Source: Saxidomus purpurata
Lineage: Eukaryota > Mollusca > Bivalvia > Venerida > Veneridae
Assembly: GCA_022818135.1 (NCBI GenBank)
Contig: JAFMSR010000018.1
Span: forward strand, 38,025,734 to 38,089,733
Length of the DNA stretch: 64,000 nucleotides
Direction of reading: 5' to 3'
A program made the translations under genes and the position numbers. Below are positions 1 to 10,500 of the stretch, in pieces. Numbering within the stretch: position 1 is the first letter of the stretch; each line of letters starts with the position of its first letter. Below the pieces are notes generated by a model. It saw nothing but the letters and a program-made list of their open reading frames with translations. It had not been told where the DNA came from and ran no database searches.

Positions 1-1831
1 TTAAATAACCACTGTTACAGTTGAACAAACTTAACTCACTATGGCACAAAGTTCATGTCTGCCTGTAATGCCTCTGCACATTGTTCCTAGAATTGAGTCC
101 ATGGTTTTGTAGAACATTCTCCCCCCACACCCACCCCCACCCCCCAAATAAAGTTGGTTATTTATAATAAAACAAATTCTAGGATTATAGCAGGGTAAGC
201 TGTATATCTTGCAAAACCTCCCTTTGAACAATTCATGGTATTGTCCATTGCCCCACGAACATATAGGGATAAAAGTACCAGACCTGAAGCCAGGGGTTCC
301 AGGTTAGAAACACCAACAAGCAGTAGTGCAAACACTCAGAACTCAAGGATGCCATCATCAAAAGCAGCTTATAGAAATTGAAAGAACTCAAACTTACATT
401 CAGTATAAAATCAATTGTTTTCCTAAACTAATGTCAATTTTAGAAAGTAGAACTCTCACACAAAATAGACATTTACAGCGTATGAAATTTGCATAGAAAT
501 GATTAATTTCTTTAAGATAAGCAGACACACAGGGGAATTCATCTTGTTAAATGAATTGCACAATTTATTTCAGATAATGAAGAAAAATATAGACAGAGTT
601 TCACAGATTATATCAACATTTATCGATGCAGGAAAATTTGTACAAAGCTGTTTTAACTGGGACTCCCCCATTCGCAGTCTAACTGCTTTTGTTGTAAGTT
701 ATTTTAGGCGGTGTCATTTACCTTTGTGATAGTATATACAGTCAGACTTGTTTTTAGCTCTAGTGGAAGTCCAGCTGATAGACTGGTTCTATTTTGTCAT
801 CAAGACTGGTTCTATTTTGTAATCAAGACTGGTTCTATTTTGTCATCAAGACTGGTTCTATATTGTAATCAAGACTGGTTCTATTTTGTCATCAAGACTG
901 GTTCTATATTGTAATCAAGACTGGTTCTATTTTGTCATCAAGACTGGTTCTATATTGTAATCAAGACTGGTTCTATTTTGTAATCAAGACTTGTTCTATT
1001 TTTGTCACCAAGACTGGTTCTATTTTGTCATCAAACCAGTCTTGGTGACAAAATAGAAACCAGTCTTGGTGACAAAATAGAAACAAAATACTGAAAGTCA
1101 GTGACTTTAAAATCAACATGACATCATTAATGTGATAAGGAGTATTTTCATACCAATGTTATTGTTCATTTGAGATAAGTAGACAGTGATATAAAAGATT
1201 AATCCATTATTAAAAAAGTGGATTGAAATCATTATCCTTTGTGTACACACGTCTTCTGCTGAACACTTCAAATTCATTTAGAATCATAATGAAACACTTA
1301 AGTTGTAATTTCAATTTCGAACCAATTGTAAGTTTAACGTCTAGACACTTTGCATCAGGGAATTGATTTATGTACAAGATGACAGTTTTGAGATGATTTG
1401 AAATAAGTTGTTGCCACGGCAATTTTTTTAAGGAAATAAACTAACTGTTAGAATTTACGTCATGTAGGTTGATTTTCTCTCACCCTCACAAGTAATGTTA
1501 TATATATTTGTAACATTTCTGACAAAAGATATTATTTTATTATTACTTTGTAATTACATTACCGGTACATTGCAGCTGACAGTTGTATAATGAAAAGATA
1601 TCCAAGATTTAGTCTTACAAACCTAAGGATCCACAGAAACTGAAATGAACCTTTCGTTTTCTTTCTGCTCCATTTGTTTTCTTTTTGTATATGCCATACA
1701 GGCCATACACAACTGAATGAAGTTGAGCTATTTCTCTCAAGTGAATTTAAACCAGTATTATTGTAGTATTAGAAATCCTAGTAGTACTGTAGGAATTACC
1801 TCCCTTTAATGTACACATGTTTTATTTTCAG
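1..1831. other. MCTP intron (upstream part) with one minisatellite
   Basis: No exon was recognised here. It presumably belongs to the intron preceding exon A, since the C2-domain exons must lie to the left. A short C-rich tract occurs near 120-145 and the 23-bp array lies at 779-1075. Open frames in this stretch are short and match nothing I know. Confidence 0.5.
779..1075. repeat. 23-bp minisatellite with inverted terminal copies
   Basis: About eleven direct copies of GACTGGTTCTATTTTGTCAT plus CAA run head to tail (positions 2 and 3 of the ATC motif vary). At 1035 the array flips: two copies follow on the other strand (CCAGTCTTGGTGACAAAATA). The inverted copies carry the CACC variant found only in the last direct copy, so they came from their neighbour. 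Confidence 0.9.
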
Positions 1832-1957
1832 GTGTTTCTTGTGTTAGTTTGGAATTTCGAGCCTTACATGCTTCCGCTTACATTACTCATACTGTTGCTC
1901 AAAAACGTTCTTCTCTCATCCATCGTCAGCCCATACAGCCGGGAACCGGAGGAGGGC
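1832..1957 (+). CDS. MCTP: MCTP exon A: first C-terminal transmembrane segment
   Basis: The acceptor is tttattttcag and the donor is ggc|gtaagt. It is 126 nt (42 codons), phase 0 at both ends. It encodes the hydrophobic hairpin start and ends in [10 protein letters not shown], leading into the acidic linker. Confidence 0.9.
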
Positions 1958-4900
1958 GTAAGTGTCAGTAGTGTTTTATATATATAGTCCAATCACTGAA
2001 ACCTGCATAGACAAAAGTGATGTTATATCAAATTAATTGTAACCTTTTGCACTGTCAGACTGTAACACAGTCAATATTAGATCAAGATGTGACTTTATTC
2101 CATTAACAGGATTTTAATATAATCATCTGTTGCGTCTTTCCGAGCCTTGTGAAAATCTGATTGTCAAACATGTCAGACAAGGGGTTAGATCCCTGACTTG
2201 GCCAACCTTTACCTTATATGTGGTCTACCATCTCTCAACTCTGTTGAAAGTAGAAAAGTTTTGAGATCCTTGCAAAAAGTATATCCAGCAGATTTTCATG
2301 TACAATGAATCAGAAACCTGAACATACTGTAAACCAAATAATTTTTTTAATTCAATTTATTTTCGCTACATTGTATATTTGCAGAGGCAAGCTTTCCACT
2401 AACGTTAGAATACCCAAATAATTTGTCCTTACTTTTTTATCTATTTTTTTCTAAAACTGCGAATTTAAGATCCACTTATCAGTTGGACAGCTTGAAAATG
2501 GATGAAAAGTTGAGGACAGATGCCATACATGCTGTTCATAGATTCTTTTGTTTTTAAACATAGGAGTATGAGGATGATGATGAAGATTTCGATGAAGAAG
2601 AAGATAGAGAGAAGGTAAATTGATAAATGTTAGGTAGATAAACTGGATAAAATTGTAGTTTCTTTCTAGAACAATTAAGCCAGATAAAATAGATACAACA
2701 TTCAGAGTATATAAATCACCAGTTTAATTTTAATTTTCAGTTACTTAAAGTCAATCGCACACACAAATCAAATTGGTCACTGCGATATATCTACTTTTTG
2801 GCAACCAATCAAATTCAATCTTTGGCTAAAACTGGCTGGGAATTGCAGTCGGGTAAATATCTCCTTTTTTCGGCTACAAAATTATACTTTTATAGGCATG
2901 ACGGGAGACATGCCGGGGTCTCATCCAAAACACTAGCTAAGAATTTAGCTGATGGACTGACCTTGATAAAATCTCTTTCAAATCAAATCAAAAATTAATT
3001 TTTAGTTTACTTTTATTACATTGGAAGATAATACTTATATTGAGATTGGTAGATGGGGAGCATAATTACAGTGACCGCTTGGTCCGTCCATCCGTTCTTC
3101 CAAGTTCCAACTGTCTGACAGATACTTGTCTGAAGCATAACTTCAAAAAGTGTGAAAGGGATTCAATTAATTCTTCACACATTGATAGCAGTCATTGAGA
3201 AGAAGTGCAGTGATGAAGAAACATAACTGTAGCTTATTATCTCCCTTTATGGAAAAAGCTTGTCCAGAGCATGACTCAAACAGTGTTGAAGGGATTGGGT
3301 TGATACTTCACACATGGATAGAGGACACAGAGAGAGAGTGCAGTGACCAAGAACCGTAACTCTGGCTTACCATTCTCCCTGCATTGTACTATGCTTGTCT
3401 GAAACATAATTCCAAAAACCATGAAACAGAAGATATACGGAGGAAGTGCAGTGTTAAATAACTTTAACTATACGTTGCCTAAAATTAAACTACCTCCTTT
3501 TCTTACGCGAAATATAGAGCTGAAAAAACCTTCAACATATTTATTTGATATTTAACACAATGGAAGGATATGGAAAAGAAGTGCAATGTTAAAGAATCGT
3601 TACTTTATTTGGGCATAATTATGATTGAATTATGTCCCTTAAAAGTTAATAATTTTTTATTTTGATCGTCTACAATTACAATTTTCATTTAAATGACTTG
3701 GAACTTGTAAACTTTTCATTTGCAAGAACAGAATATGTGTGCTGAGTGCAGACTTCCGGGAGCATCCATCAGTGTTGCGTATGCTTTTGAATTACAATCT
3801 ATACTCGGCAAAACTAGAAACGTCCCTGTTTTATAGCCGGTGAAGCTTTGTCTGTGTAGTTGCTACATGTTCAGTGTACATGTATTTTAAACCCTGGCGA
3901 TGTTCACAATACGATCGTGTACAGTTTACCCGATACGCACGGTTTACATGTCGGCCAGTAACCGGAACGGTCATTTGCACGTTTTGCACGTGCACGCCAT
4001 ACATGTCATCCATATGTTGATTCAGTTCATGTTGTACCATTCATGCGATAGGGGCTATTCTGAAAATTTTATTTTTTCACTGTTTTCGATATGCCATGGC
4101 TTTCCAAAAACGAGCGAAAGCAGGCAATTGGGATGCTTGCGGATGGGATGTCCGCCAGGGTAGTCGCGCGTCAGTTCGGGTGCTGTCGGAAGACGATTGA
4201 TCATCTTGCAGCCCGGTACCAGCAGACGGGCTGTTCACGACCGGCAGCGACCTGATAGGCCTCGTGTAATGACGGCTATAGCCGATCGTTTCATTACGTT
4301 GACGCACTTACGTCAACGTCAATTGGCAGCCACAGTCACTGCTAGGCAATACGGTGTCTCAGGGCAGACCATTCGCAACCGGTTGCGTCGTAATGCCCAA
4401 CCAATCAGGGCACGCCGCCCGTATACTGGTCAGATAATGACCCAACGTCACCGTGCTGCCAGGCTGTTATGGGCGCGACGTCATCTGAACTGGAGAAGGG
4501 CTGACTGGAACCGAGTTTTGTTCACCGATGAATCTCGGTTCACAGTTAGTCATGCTGACGGAAGATTACGGGTATACAGGCGTAAAAATGAAAGATTCAC
4601 CGATTGTTGCATTGTTGAGAAGAACAGGCTTGGGGGAGGGAGCATAATGGTATGGGGTGGGATCATGGGAAACCGGAAGACAGATTTGGTTGTTGTACAG
4701 GGCAACATTAATGCACGTTATGTTGCAGACATGCTAAATGCATATGCCTTACCATTAATTCGTCAGCATGGTCCTGGTGTAACATTGATGCAGGACAATG
4801 CCCCCCCTCATGTAGCCAGGGTCACCACTCAATTCTTGCAGCAAAACAATGTCAACGTCATGCCATGGCCCGCGGTTTCCCCGGATCTCAACCCCATTGA

Positions 4901-7900
4901 GCGCATATGGGATCAGCAGGGCCGTAAAGCACGAGCTAACCATCAGATTGACAATGTTCGCGCTCTTACACAGGCGTTACAACAGGAATGGAGGAATTTG
5001 CCAAACGCACTGGTATTGCGTTACGTTACGTCGATGCGGTGTAGGATCATTGCGTGCATTCATGCAAATGGTGGCCACACTCTGTACTAACGAGATTTAC
5101 AGGATGTGCCACATTTCTTATTGAAATTCCATCTCTAAACATTCAATAACACCTTTCTGAATTTTTGTGATTTTTGATTTTGACCCCTATCTCTCTTGAC
5201 CGGTTATCTCTCGAAAAGTTAACAAGATAGCCAGATGCAATTAATTGGTTTTGATACAGAAATGAATGAACTTGTTTTTCTATTTTGATTCATAAAAGTA
5301 ACCCTTTTGGTTTTCGATAAATCTTTCCTGAAATATGGAGGGACGTTTCTATTTTTGCTGAGTATAGCTTTATAATACTGTCATGGGCAGACAATACTAT
5401 ATCAGAATGGGCAAGTAATACTTTTATAGGCAAATCATAGACACTTAAGTTGTCTTGTTTTACTTTTCCAGGAGGAGAAAAAGAGTTTTAAGGAGAAATT
5501 ACAGGCAGCACAAGAAATCTGCCTCCAGGTTCAGGAAGGTCTCGATATTGTTGCCTCTCTCGGGGAGAGGGTAAAAAAGTAAGCTGAGGATTTAGTATTA
5601 CTGATATAATTTATTCTAAGTCTGTGTTTCTTATCCTGGCATTAAAACTTGATTAGCTTTCGTCTTTTGGGATTTACATCGATATATAAAATTTTGTATA
5701 GTGCAGAATATGGTATTAAATGCTACTTACTGCTTTAACATAAAGTGCATTCATGTCTCACTGCTTAGGTTTGTATTGAAGGGAATTAGTCAAACAAAGT
5801 CTGATAAGCTTGTACTGAATGGAGTTAAGGTAGTACACCCCTAATAAAAACCTCCATTTGAAACTCTTCAATTTTAATGAGCTAGCCTAGGTTGTTAAGC
5901 ACTGGACTGAAGATCTTTTGAGGTTTTTGGGGGCGCAGGTTCGAATCCAGCCGAAACCAACAAAAATTTTTTTACTTTTTCTTCTTTGTTTTCATTATTT
6001 TGCACTTTTCTTCGTATGTTTATATTGTTTTAAGACTAAAAAGAAATTTTATTTTTTTTACGAATAAGTATTAGCTTATTTGAAGATTTTATTACTTGTA
6101 GACACGTCTAAAATTGTCGATGGAGATTTTCAAAATCAAATTATTTTAAATAGAGACGGTAAAACATTGTGAATTTTTGGCATGCTGCTCCTAAAATGTT
6201 ATAGATAATTTTTAATATAGAAAAAGACATGCCCCATTTCTAGAAAATGTTGATTTGTCGTAAAAACTTTGATGTTCAAAATTGAACATGGCCAAAAAAG
6301 TACATGAAAATTGTAATACTATCTGATTATTTCATAAAAGTTTTATAAAACTTGTTGATTATATAGTAAATGGTGTGTACTTTCTGAAAGAAAGCATAGT
6401 TCTTGTTACTCTGATACCAAATCTGTACTAAAGTTTTGAATAATAAATGAAATACATGTATTTTCTTATCTCTTGTGTGATGTCATTTTATAGATAATTC
6501 CAAAATGGGGGTAGGGTTGTTCAAATTCCTATAACTTTTTTTTTCCACGGTAAAATTCTTTTAAAATTTGTTTTTAAATCCAGGAAATGATACAGATTAA
6601 GAAAATATTAAACCTATAATGATTTGAATAGGTGCCCATTAGGGGTCTACTACCTTAAATGTAAAATCATGTATTTTGTTTAAAGATGTGTAAAATTAAA
6701 TATAACTTGGCAATAAGAATTGCTGTAAAATCAGATTTGTATTGTATGTAAATGTATAACACTAAGCTTGGCATTTTTAATAGCTGTGAATTGTTTCAGG
6801 TAAAATTTTTCCGATCAGCATTTATTATACCCCCACAAAACGAAGTTTGGGGGGGGTATATAGGAGTGAGCTTGTCGGTCGGTCGGTTGGTCGGTCGGTC
6901 TGTTGGTTTTCGTTTCCGGATGATAACTCATGAACGACTTTACCCTTTTGAATAATTTTTGGTACACACGTGCAACTTTATGAAATACAGGTCAAGTTCG
7001 ACTTTTGGGTCAGTAGGTCAAAGGTCAAGGTCACAGTGACTCTGAACTGTAAAACAGTTTCCGGATGATAACTCATGAAAGGCTTGACCGATTTCAATGA
7101 AACTTGGTCTGTAGGTAGCTTGTGTGGAGACGCCGCTTGGGATTGCATTTGGGGTCACTAGGGTCAAGGTCAAGGTCACTGTTACTAAAAATAGAAAAAT
7201 GGTTTCCGCTCAATAACTCAAGTTAGGAGTCACTAATTGCAATCAAACTCAGTGTGTAGGTAGCTTGTGTAGAGAGGAAGCTTGGGATTGCATTTTGGGT
7301 CACTAGGTTCAAGGTCAAGGGCACTGTTACTAAAAATAGAAAAATGGTTTCCGCTCAATAACTTGAGTTAGGAGTGACCAATTGTAATGAAACTTGGTGT
7401 GTAGGTAGCTTGCGTGAAGAGGAAGCTTTGGGTCACTAGGGTCAAGGTCACTAGGGTCAAAGTCAAGGTCACTGTTACTAAAAATAGATTTTTATTTATT
7501 TTTAGTTTTTCGATTGTTTTAAGCAAAAAAAAATTTTCGTGGTCAAGGTCACTAGGGTCAAGGTCAAGGTCAGTGTTACTAAAAATAGATTTTTATTTAT
7601 TTTTAGTTTTTAGAGTCTTTTAAGCAAAAAAAATTTGGGGTCAAAGTCACTAGGGTCAAGGTCAAGGTCACTTACTAAAAATAGATTTTTATTTATTTTT
7701 AGTTTTTAGATTGTTTTAAGCCAAAAAAATAATTTGGGGGTCAAGGTCACTAGGGTCAAGGTCAAATGTATTTTTGCTATTAAAACAATACATTTACACA
7801 AGTTATTGTATAATAACTCAACTCTATGTCCTTGTGGCCATTCCTTTCTTATGGTTGCCATACTTCTGTGACAAAGCTGTATTGTGGGGGTATAATTCGT

Positions 7901-10500
7901 CACTCTTGTGACAGTTCTAGTTCAGTTGGTTTTCCTGGCTGACAACTCATCTGTGACATGTCTTTTTCTGTACATTTACTTGGTGGGTTCTGTGGCTGAC
8001 AACTCATCTGTTACATTTATTTTTCAGTACATTTACTTGGTCAGTTCCATGGCTGACAACTCTAGCTGTGATAGTGTTAGGTCTTGGTGTTGTGATATTG
8101 TACCACATTCCTGTCAGATGGCTCATTTTAGCATGGGGTAAGTTTCACTAAAATAAATAAATATGCACACTTTACCATTTAATTAATTAGTCCAAATATT
8201 ACTGATGCTCCACAGAAGTATGTAACGTCAGCATGATAATTGGAGGGTGCGTGTTAAGTTTCTTCTAACTAAGCCTCAGGGGCCAATACCGTATTTTCCC
8301 GTGTATAATACGCACTTTTAATTCAGATTTTAGGGCTTCAAGGAAGGGGTGCGTATTATACACCGATGTAGGATCTCGGACAATTTTTTCCAGCATTGAA
8401 AATGTTGAAATCATATAAATTAGACGTAGTATTGGGATTTTCACTGAAAGCGGATGTTTACCCGTTTTTTTACTACCGGTAACTTCATTATGAAGAGCAC
8501 GGAGGTTTCCTAAAAGCCGATACCCGGTACGGCATGTACGATAAAACATTGCCGGTAAATTTGATAGTTTTCTTTCAAGTTTCAATAAAAATTTAACTTT
8601 GTTAAAACAAAGATTGTTGTCTCTTTAATTATCAAACAATTATTGCTGATCAATACAATATTCCGTTTATTGGTAAACAAACACGCTTATATAATTGCAT
8701 TGATTTTCACATGTCTCTTTGATGGCGCCGTAATTACCGATATGAGAAGTTTGTTTAAAGGTGTTGACATCTTGAGAAAGTAATTATGTTCTCAAAGTAC
8801 CCTTGAATAAGCATGACATTTTTGATTTTTTCATATCATCTATGCTTATCAAATTTTCAAAATATAGTCGATAACTTACTGCCGTATTGTCCTTTTTACG
8901 TGTATAAATCATTACGGTGCTCCGATTACTGAATAATTTTCGTAACGAAAATGGCATATTTTTCGGATATTTAAGGTGCGTATTATACACTGATGTAGGC
9001 ATTTTTCCCCACTTTTAAAGCCCAGATCGAGGGTGCGTATTATACACGGGTGCGTATTATACACGGGTAAATACGGTATTGGCCCCACCCAGGGGATCAC
9101 TTGTTTTGCGTAGACTTATATATGGAAATCTTCTCAAATTTGCTAGTCATTAAATCTTGGTATTTTCATTTCAGGCATCAACAAGTTTACAAAGAAATTG
9201 CGAGCACCAAATGCAATACCAAACAATGAGCTGCTAGATTACTTGTCTCGCATTCCATCAGATAAGGAGCTGGTAATTCATTACTATTGAATTTTCTAAT
9301 TAAACTTCAATTACGTTGATAGTCCTTGAATTACAAATGTATTTGAATCACGCCATAGAAAAAAAACAATTTTAGATAGTATGGATCTCGTTCAGTTTGT
9401 ACGTCAGCTTATGCTTGTGTGCCTGTAGGACTAAAAATGCAGTGTTTCCAAGTTTTGTTTCTTCCGTATATACATGTATTATACTTGTTGACAGTTATGT
9501 ATGGTGACGGCAAAGTACTTGATATAGGATTTTGCCCAGCCATGCTCAGTTATGTATATAACATTCTCCAGATACAAGGTTATCAGATCTTTGGTTAAAA
9601 CTAAGAATGAAAATATATTCATTTATTTTATGTTTTCCAATGAATTATAGAGTTTTCTCAGTGAAATAAAAGTGATAATCCACAGTTTTGAAACAGTGGA
9701 TTACCATTTTTATTTTTCACTGTTTTGCAATCTTTAACCCGGATTTACGCCAAAAAGTATACCGCCGCGTAATTAATGCTGGAAACCAGCGGCGATGACG
9801 CCGTTTAAATGCGCCTTTGCGCTATGTTTCTGATGACATTTCCGATTTTCGATATTTTGTAGAAATAAACTCAATAAAAGTAGAGTTTTAACCATAAAAT
9901 AAAGGAAAATTGTTGGTGTCGGGTGTAATATCACGTTAATTTCACTTGAACACCAAAAGTTGTTATTTTCACCGCGGGGCCGCGCCACCGTGAAAATATC
10001 ACTTTTGGTGCCCACTCGGTGAAATTATAACGTGATCTTACACCGAAACCAACAATTATCCTCTATATCATCAATGAAAATCAACTTAAATTGGGTGTGA
10101 AGTATTGATATAAAAGTGTCACTTGTACATGCTTTGAAATATTTCTTCTTTTAATCTGAAGGGCTGAAGTCAAGAGTTATTTCCCTTGAATTAAACACAA
10201 GTTCACTGATTAGAGGTTGTATTTTGCAAAGAGAATCAAGTCACACATTTTCTTTTTTGATTTGTTTGTGTGACTTTTTGACATGAGATTCTTCTTGTAT
10301 ATGTTTAATGAAGATATTGTCAGCAAGACTGTGACAGACCAGTCTACATACCGACGCTATTTAATTTCATGCTTGTTTTATGATTATTTGAACTAAGGTT
10401 AACCTGATACTTCATTCTTACCTGTCTATATTTTCAGGTTCAGTATAGGGAATTGAGACCAGACATTAATACAGTCCCATCTAGAAAGAAAACAAGATAG
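1832..10500 (+). CDS. MCTP: MCTP (multiple C2 and transmembrane domain protein), 3' part, six coding exons
   Basis: The six exons (1832-1957, 2564-2614, 5472-5578, 8028-8137, 9175-9272, 10438-10500) join in one frame to 184 C-terminal residues plus a TAG stop; all introns are GT-AG and all phases agree. The product matches the C-terminal region of metazoan MCTPs. A first hydrophobic segment (VFLVLVWNF, then [16 protein letters not shown]) is followed by an acidic linker ([17 protein letters not shown]), an amphipathic stretch ([20 protein letters not shown]), a second membrane span ([20 protein letters not shown]) and the family signature INKFTKKLR with [14 protein letters not shown]. The tail VQYRELRPD is also typical. 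The family is known as ER and endosome membrane proteins whose N-terminal C2 domains bind Ca2+ or lipid; those C2 exons must lie upstream of this window. The introns carry several mobile elements, and exon 4 has diverged tandem copies of its 5' end just upstream. Confidence 0.93.
2564..2614 (+). CDS. MCTP: MCTP exon B: acidic linker
   Basis: A 51-nt small exon, phase 0/0, flanked by acatag and aag|gtaaat. It encodes 17 residues, 11 of them Asp or Glu. Because it is symmetric it could be skipped without a frameshift, so a splice variant is possible. Confidence 0.85.
3802..5364 (+). mobile_element. Tc1/mariner element (DD34E), inactivated
   Basis: The 26-bp terminal inverted repeats begin TACTCGGCAAAA on the left and, on the complement of the right end, TACTCAGCAAAA, with two mismatches. 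They are flanked by TA on both sides (3800-3801 and 5365-5366), the expected Tc1/mariner target duplication. The 1563-bp element lies in an MCTP intron in the sense orientation and holds one frameshifted transposase. Confidence 0.93.
4091..5090 (+). pseudogene. Tc1-type transposase, frameshifted
   Basis: The N-terminal helix-turn-helix part is read from ATG at 4091 (starting [20 protein letters not shown]) and runs into a stop at 4253-4255. The rest is read in another frame, open from 4197 to 5090. The frames overlap, and the break lies near 4230 (the frame change corresponds to a 1-bp gain or 2-bp loss). The catalytic part has TDESRF (first Asp), QDNAPPH (second Asp) and NPIERIWD (Glu). There are 34 residues between the second Asp and the Glu, so DD34E. 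The triad and the TIRs are intact, so the frame break is the only obvious lesion. Confidence 0.92.
5472..5578 (+). CDS. MCTP: MCTP exon C: amphipathic segment before TM2
   Basis: The acceptor is cttttccag and the donor aa|gtaagc; 107 nt, ending with two bases of an Asn codon that exon D completes. It encodes [20 protein letters not shown] and ends at SLGERVKN, conserved in MCTPs. Confidence 0.9.
5825..6658. mobile_element. Non-autonomous TTAA-flanked element
   Basis: The left end reads TTAAGGTAGTACACCCCTAAT; the complement of the right end reads TTAAGGTAGTAGACCCCTAAT. Both ends are bounded by TTAA, the target used by piggyBac and Kolobok elements. There is no transposase ORF. It lies in the MCTP intron before exon D. 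Confidence 0.75.
5882..5965 (+). repeat. tRNA-like (type II, Leu/Ser-like) sequence inside the TTAA element
   Basis: It has a D-arm-like A box (TAGCCTAGGTTGTTAAGC), an anticodon-like GGACTGAAGATC, a longish variable part and a good B box (GGTTCGAATCC). No proper acceptor stem can be paired, so I read it as a SINE or tRNA fossil, not a tRNA gene. Confidence 0.45.
6823..7896. mobile_element. ATTATACCCCC-TIR element with GGTCAAGGTCA arrays
   Basis: The TIRs are ATTATACCCCCACAA and its complement at 7882-7896. The left end is itself a hairpin (ATTATACCCCC then GGGGGGGGTATA). Inside are runs of GGTCGGTCGG and repeated blocks of roughly 110 bp, each carrying CACTAGGGTCAAGGTCA and AAAATAGATTTTTATTTATT. 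No transposase is present. A second right-hand end of this family lies at 57331-57372 and a related left end near 31325. Confidence 0.8.
7915..8027 (+). repeat. Two diverged tandem copies of the 5' end of MCTP exon D
   Basis: Exon D starts TACATTTACTTGGTCAGTTC and continues CATGGCTGACAACT. Just upstream is TACATTTACTTGGTGGGTTC with TGTGGCTGACAACT, and before it TTCAGTTGGTTTTCCTGG with CTGACAACTC. The middle copy is preceded by ttttctg instead of ttttcag, so its acceptor is lost. Confidence 0.85.
8028..8137 (+). CDS. MCTP: MCTP exon D: second transmembrane segment
   Basis: The acceptor is tttttcag and the donor g|gtaagt; 110 nt. It encodes [10 protein letters not shown] followed by a roughly 20-residue hydrophobic span and RWLILAWG. 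The 5' part of this exon has two diverged tandem copies directly upstream (see findings). Confidence 0.92.
8279..9086. mobile_element. Non-autonomous pogo/Tigger-like element
   Basis: The ends are near-perfect inverted repeats: GGGGCCAATACCGTATTT followed by CCCGTGTATAATACGCAC on the left, and the complement on the right. Subterminal copies of GTGCGTATTATACAC recur near 8350, 8976, 9032 and 9049. No transposase frame survives. Assignment to the pogo group rests on the TACCGTATTT-type end and is tentative. Confidence 0.75.
9175..9272 (+). CDS. MCTP: MCTP exon [10 protein letters not shown] signature
   Basis: The acceptor is catttcag and the donor ctg|gtaatt; 98 nt. The first two bases complete the Gly codon begun in exon D. 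It encodes [20 protein letters not shown] and then [12 protein letters not shown], the most conserved part of the MCTP tail. Confidence 0.93.
9626..10070 (-). mobile_element. Interspersed hairpin repeat, copy 1
   Basis: About 440 bp match, in reverse orientation, the sequence at 25971-26414. Shared landmarks are ATAGAGGATAATTGTTGGT, AACCCGGATTTACG, and AATCCACAGTTTTGAAACAG. The inner half is a long imperfect palindrome with TTTCAC and GTGAAA arms. No coding capacity is present. Confidence 0.85.
10438..10500 (+). CDS. MCTP: MCTP last coding exon
   Basis: The acceptor is atattttcag; 20 codons then TAG. It encodes [20 protein letters not shown] and stops. The basic C-terminus is typical of the family. 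Confidence 0.92.
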   Translation, partial: VQYRELRPDINTVPSRKKTR

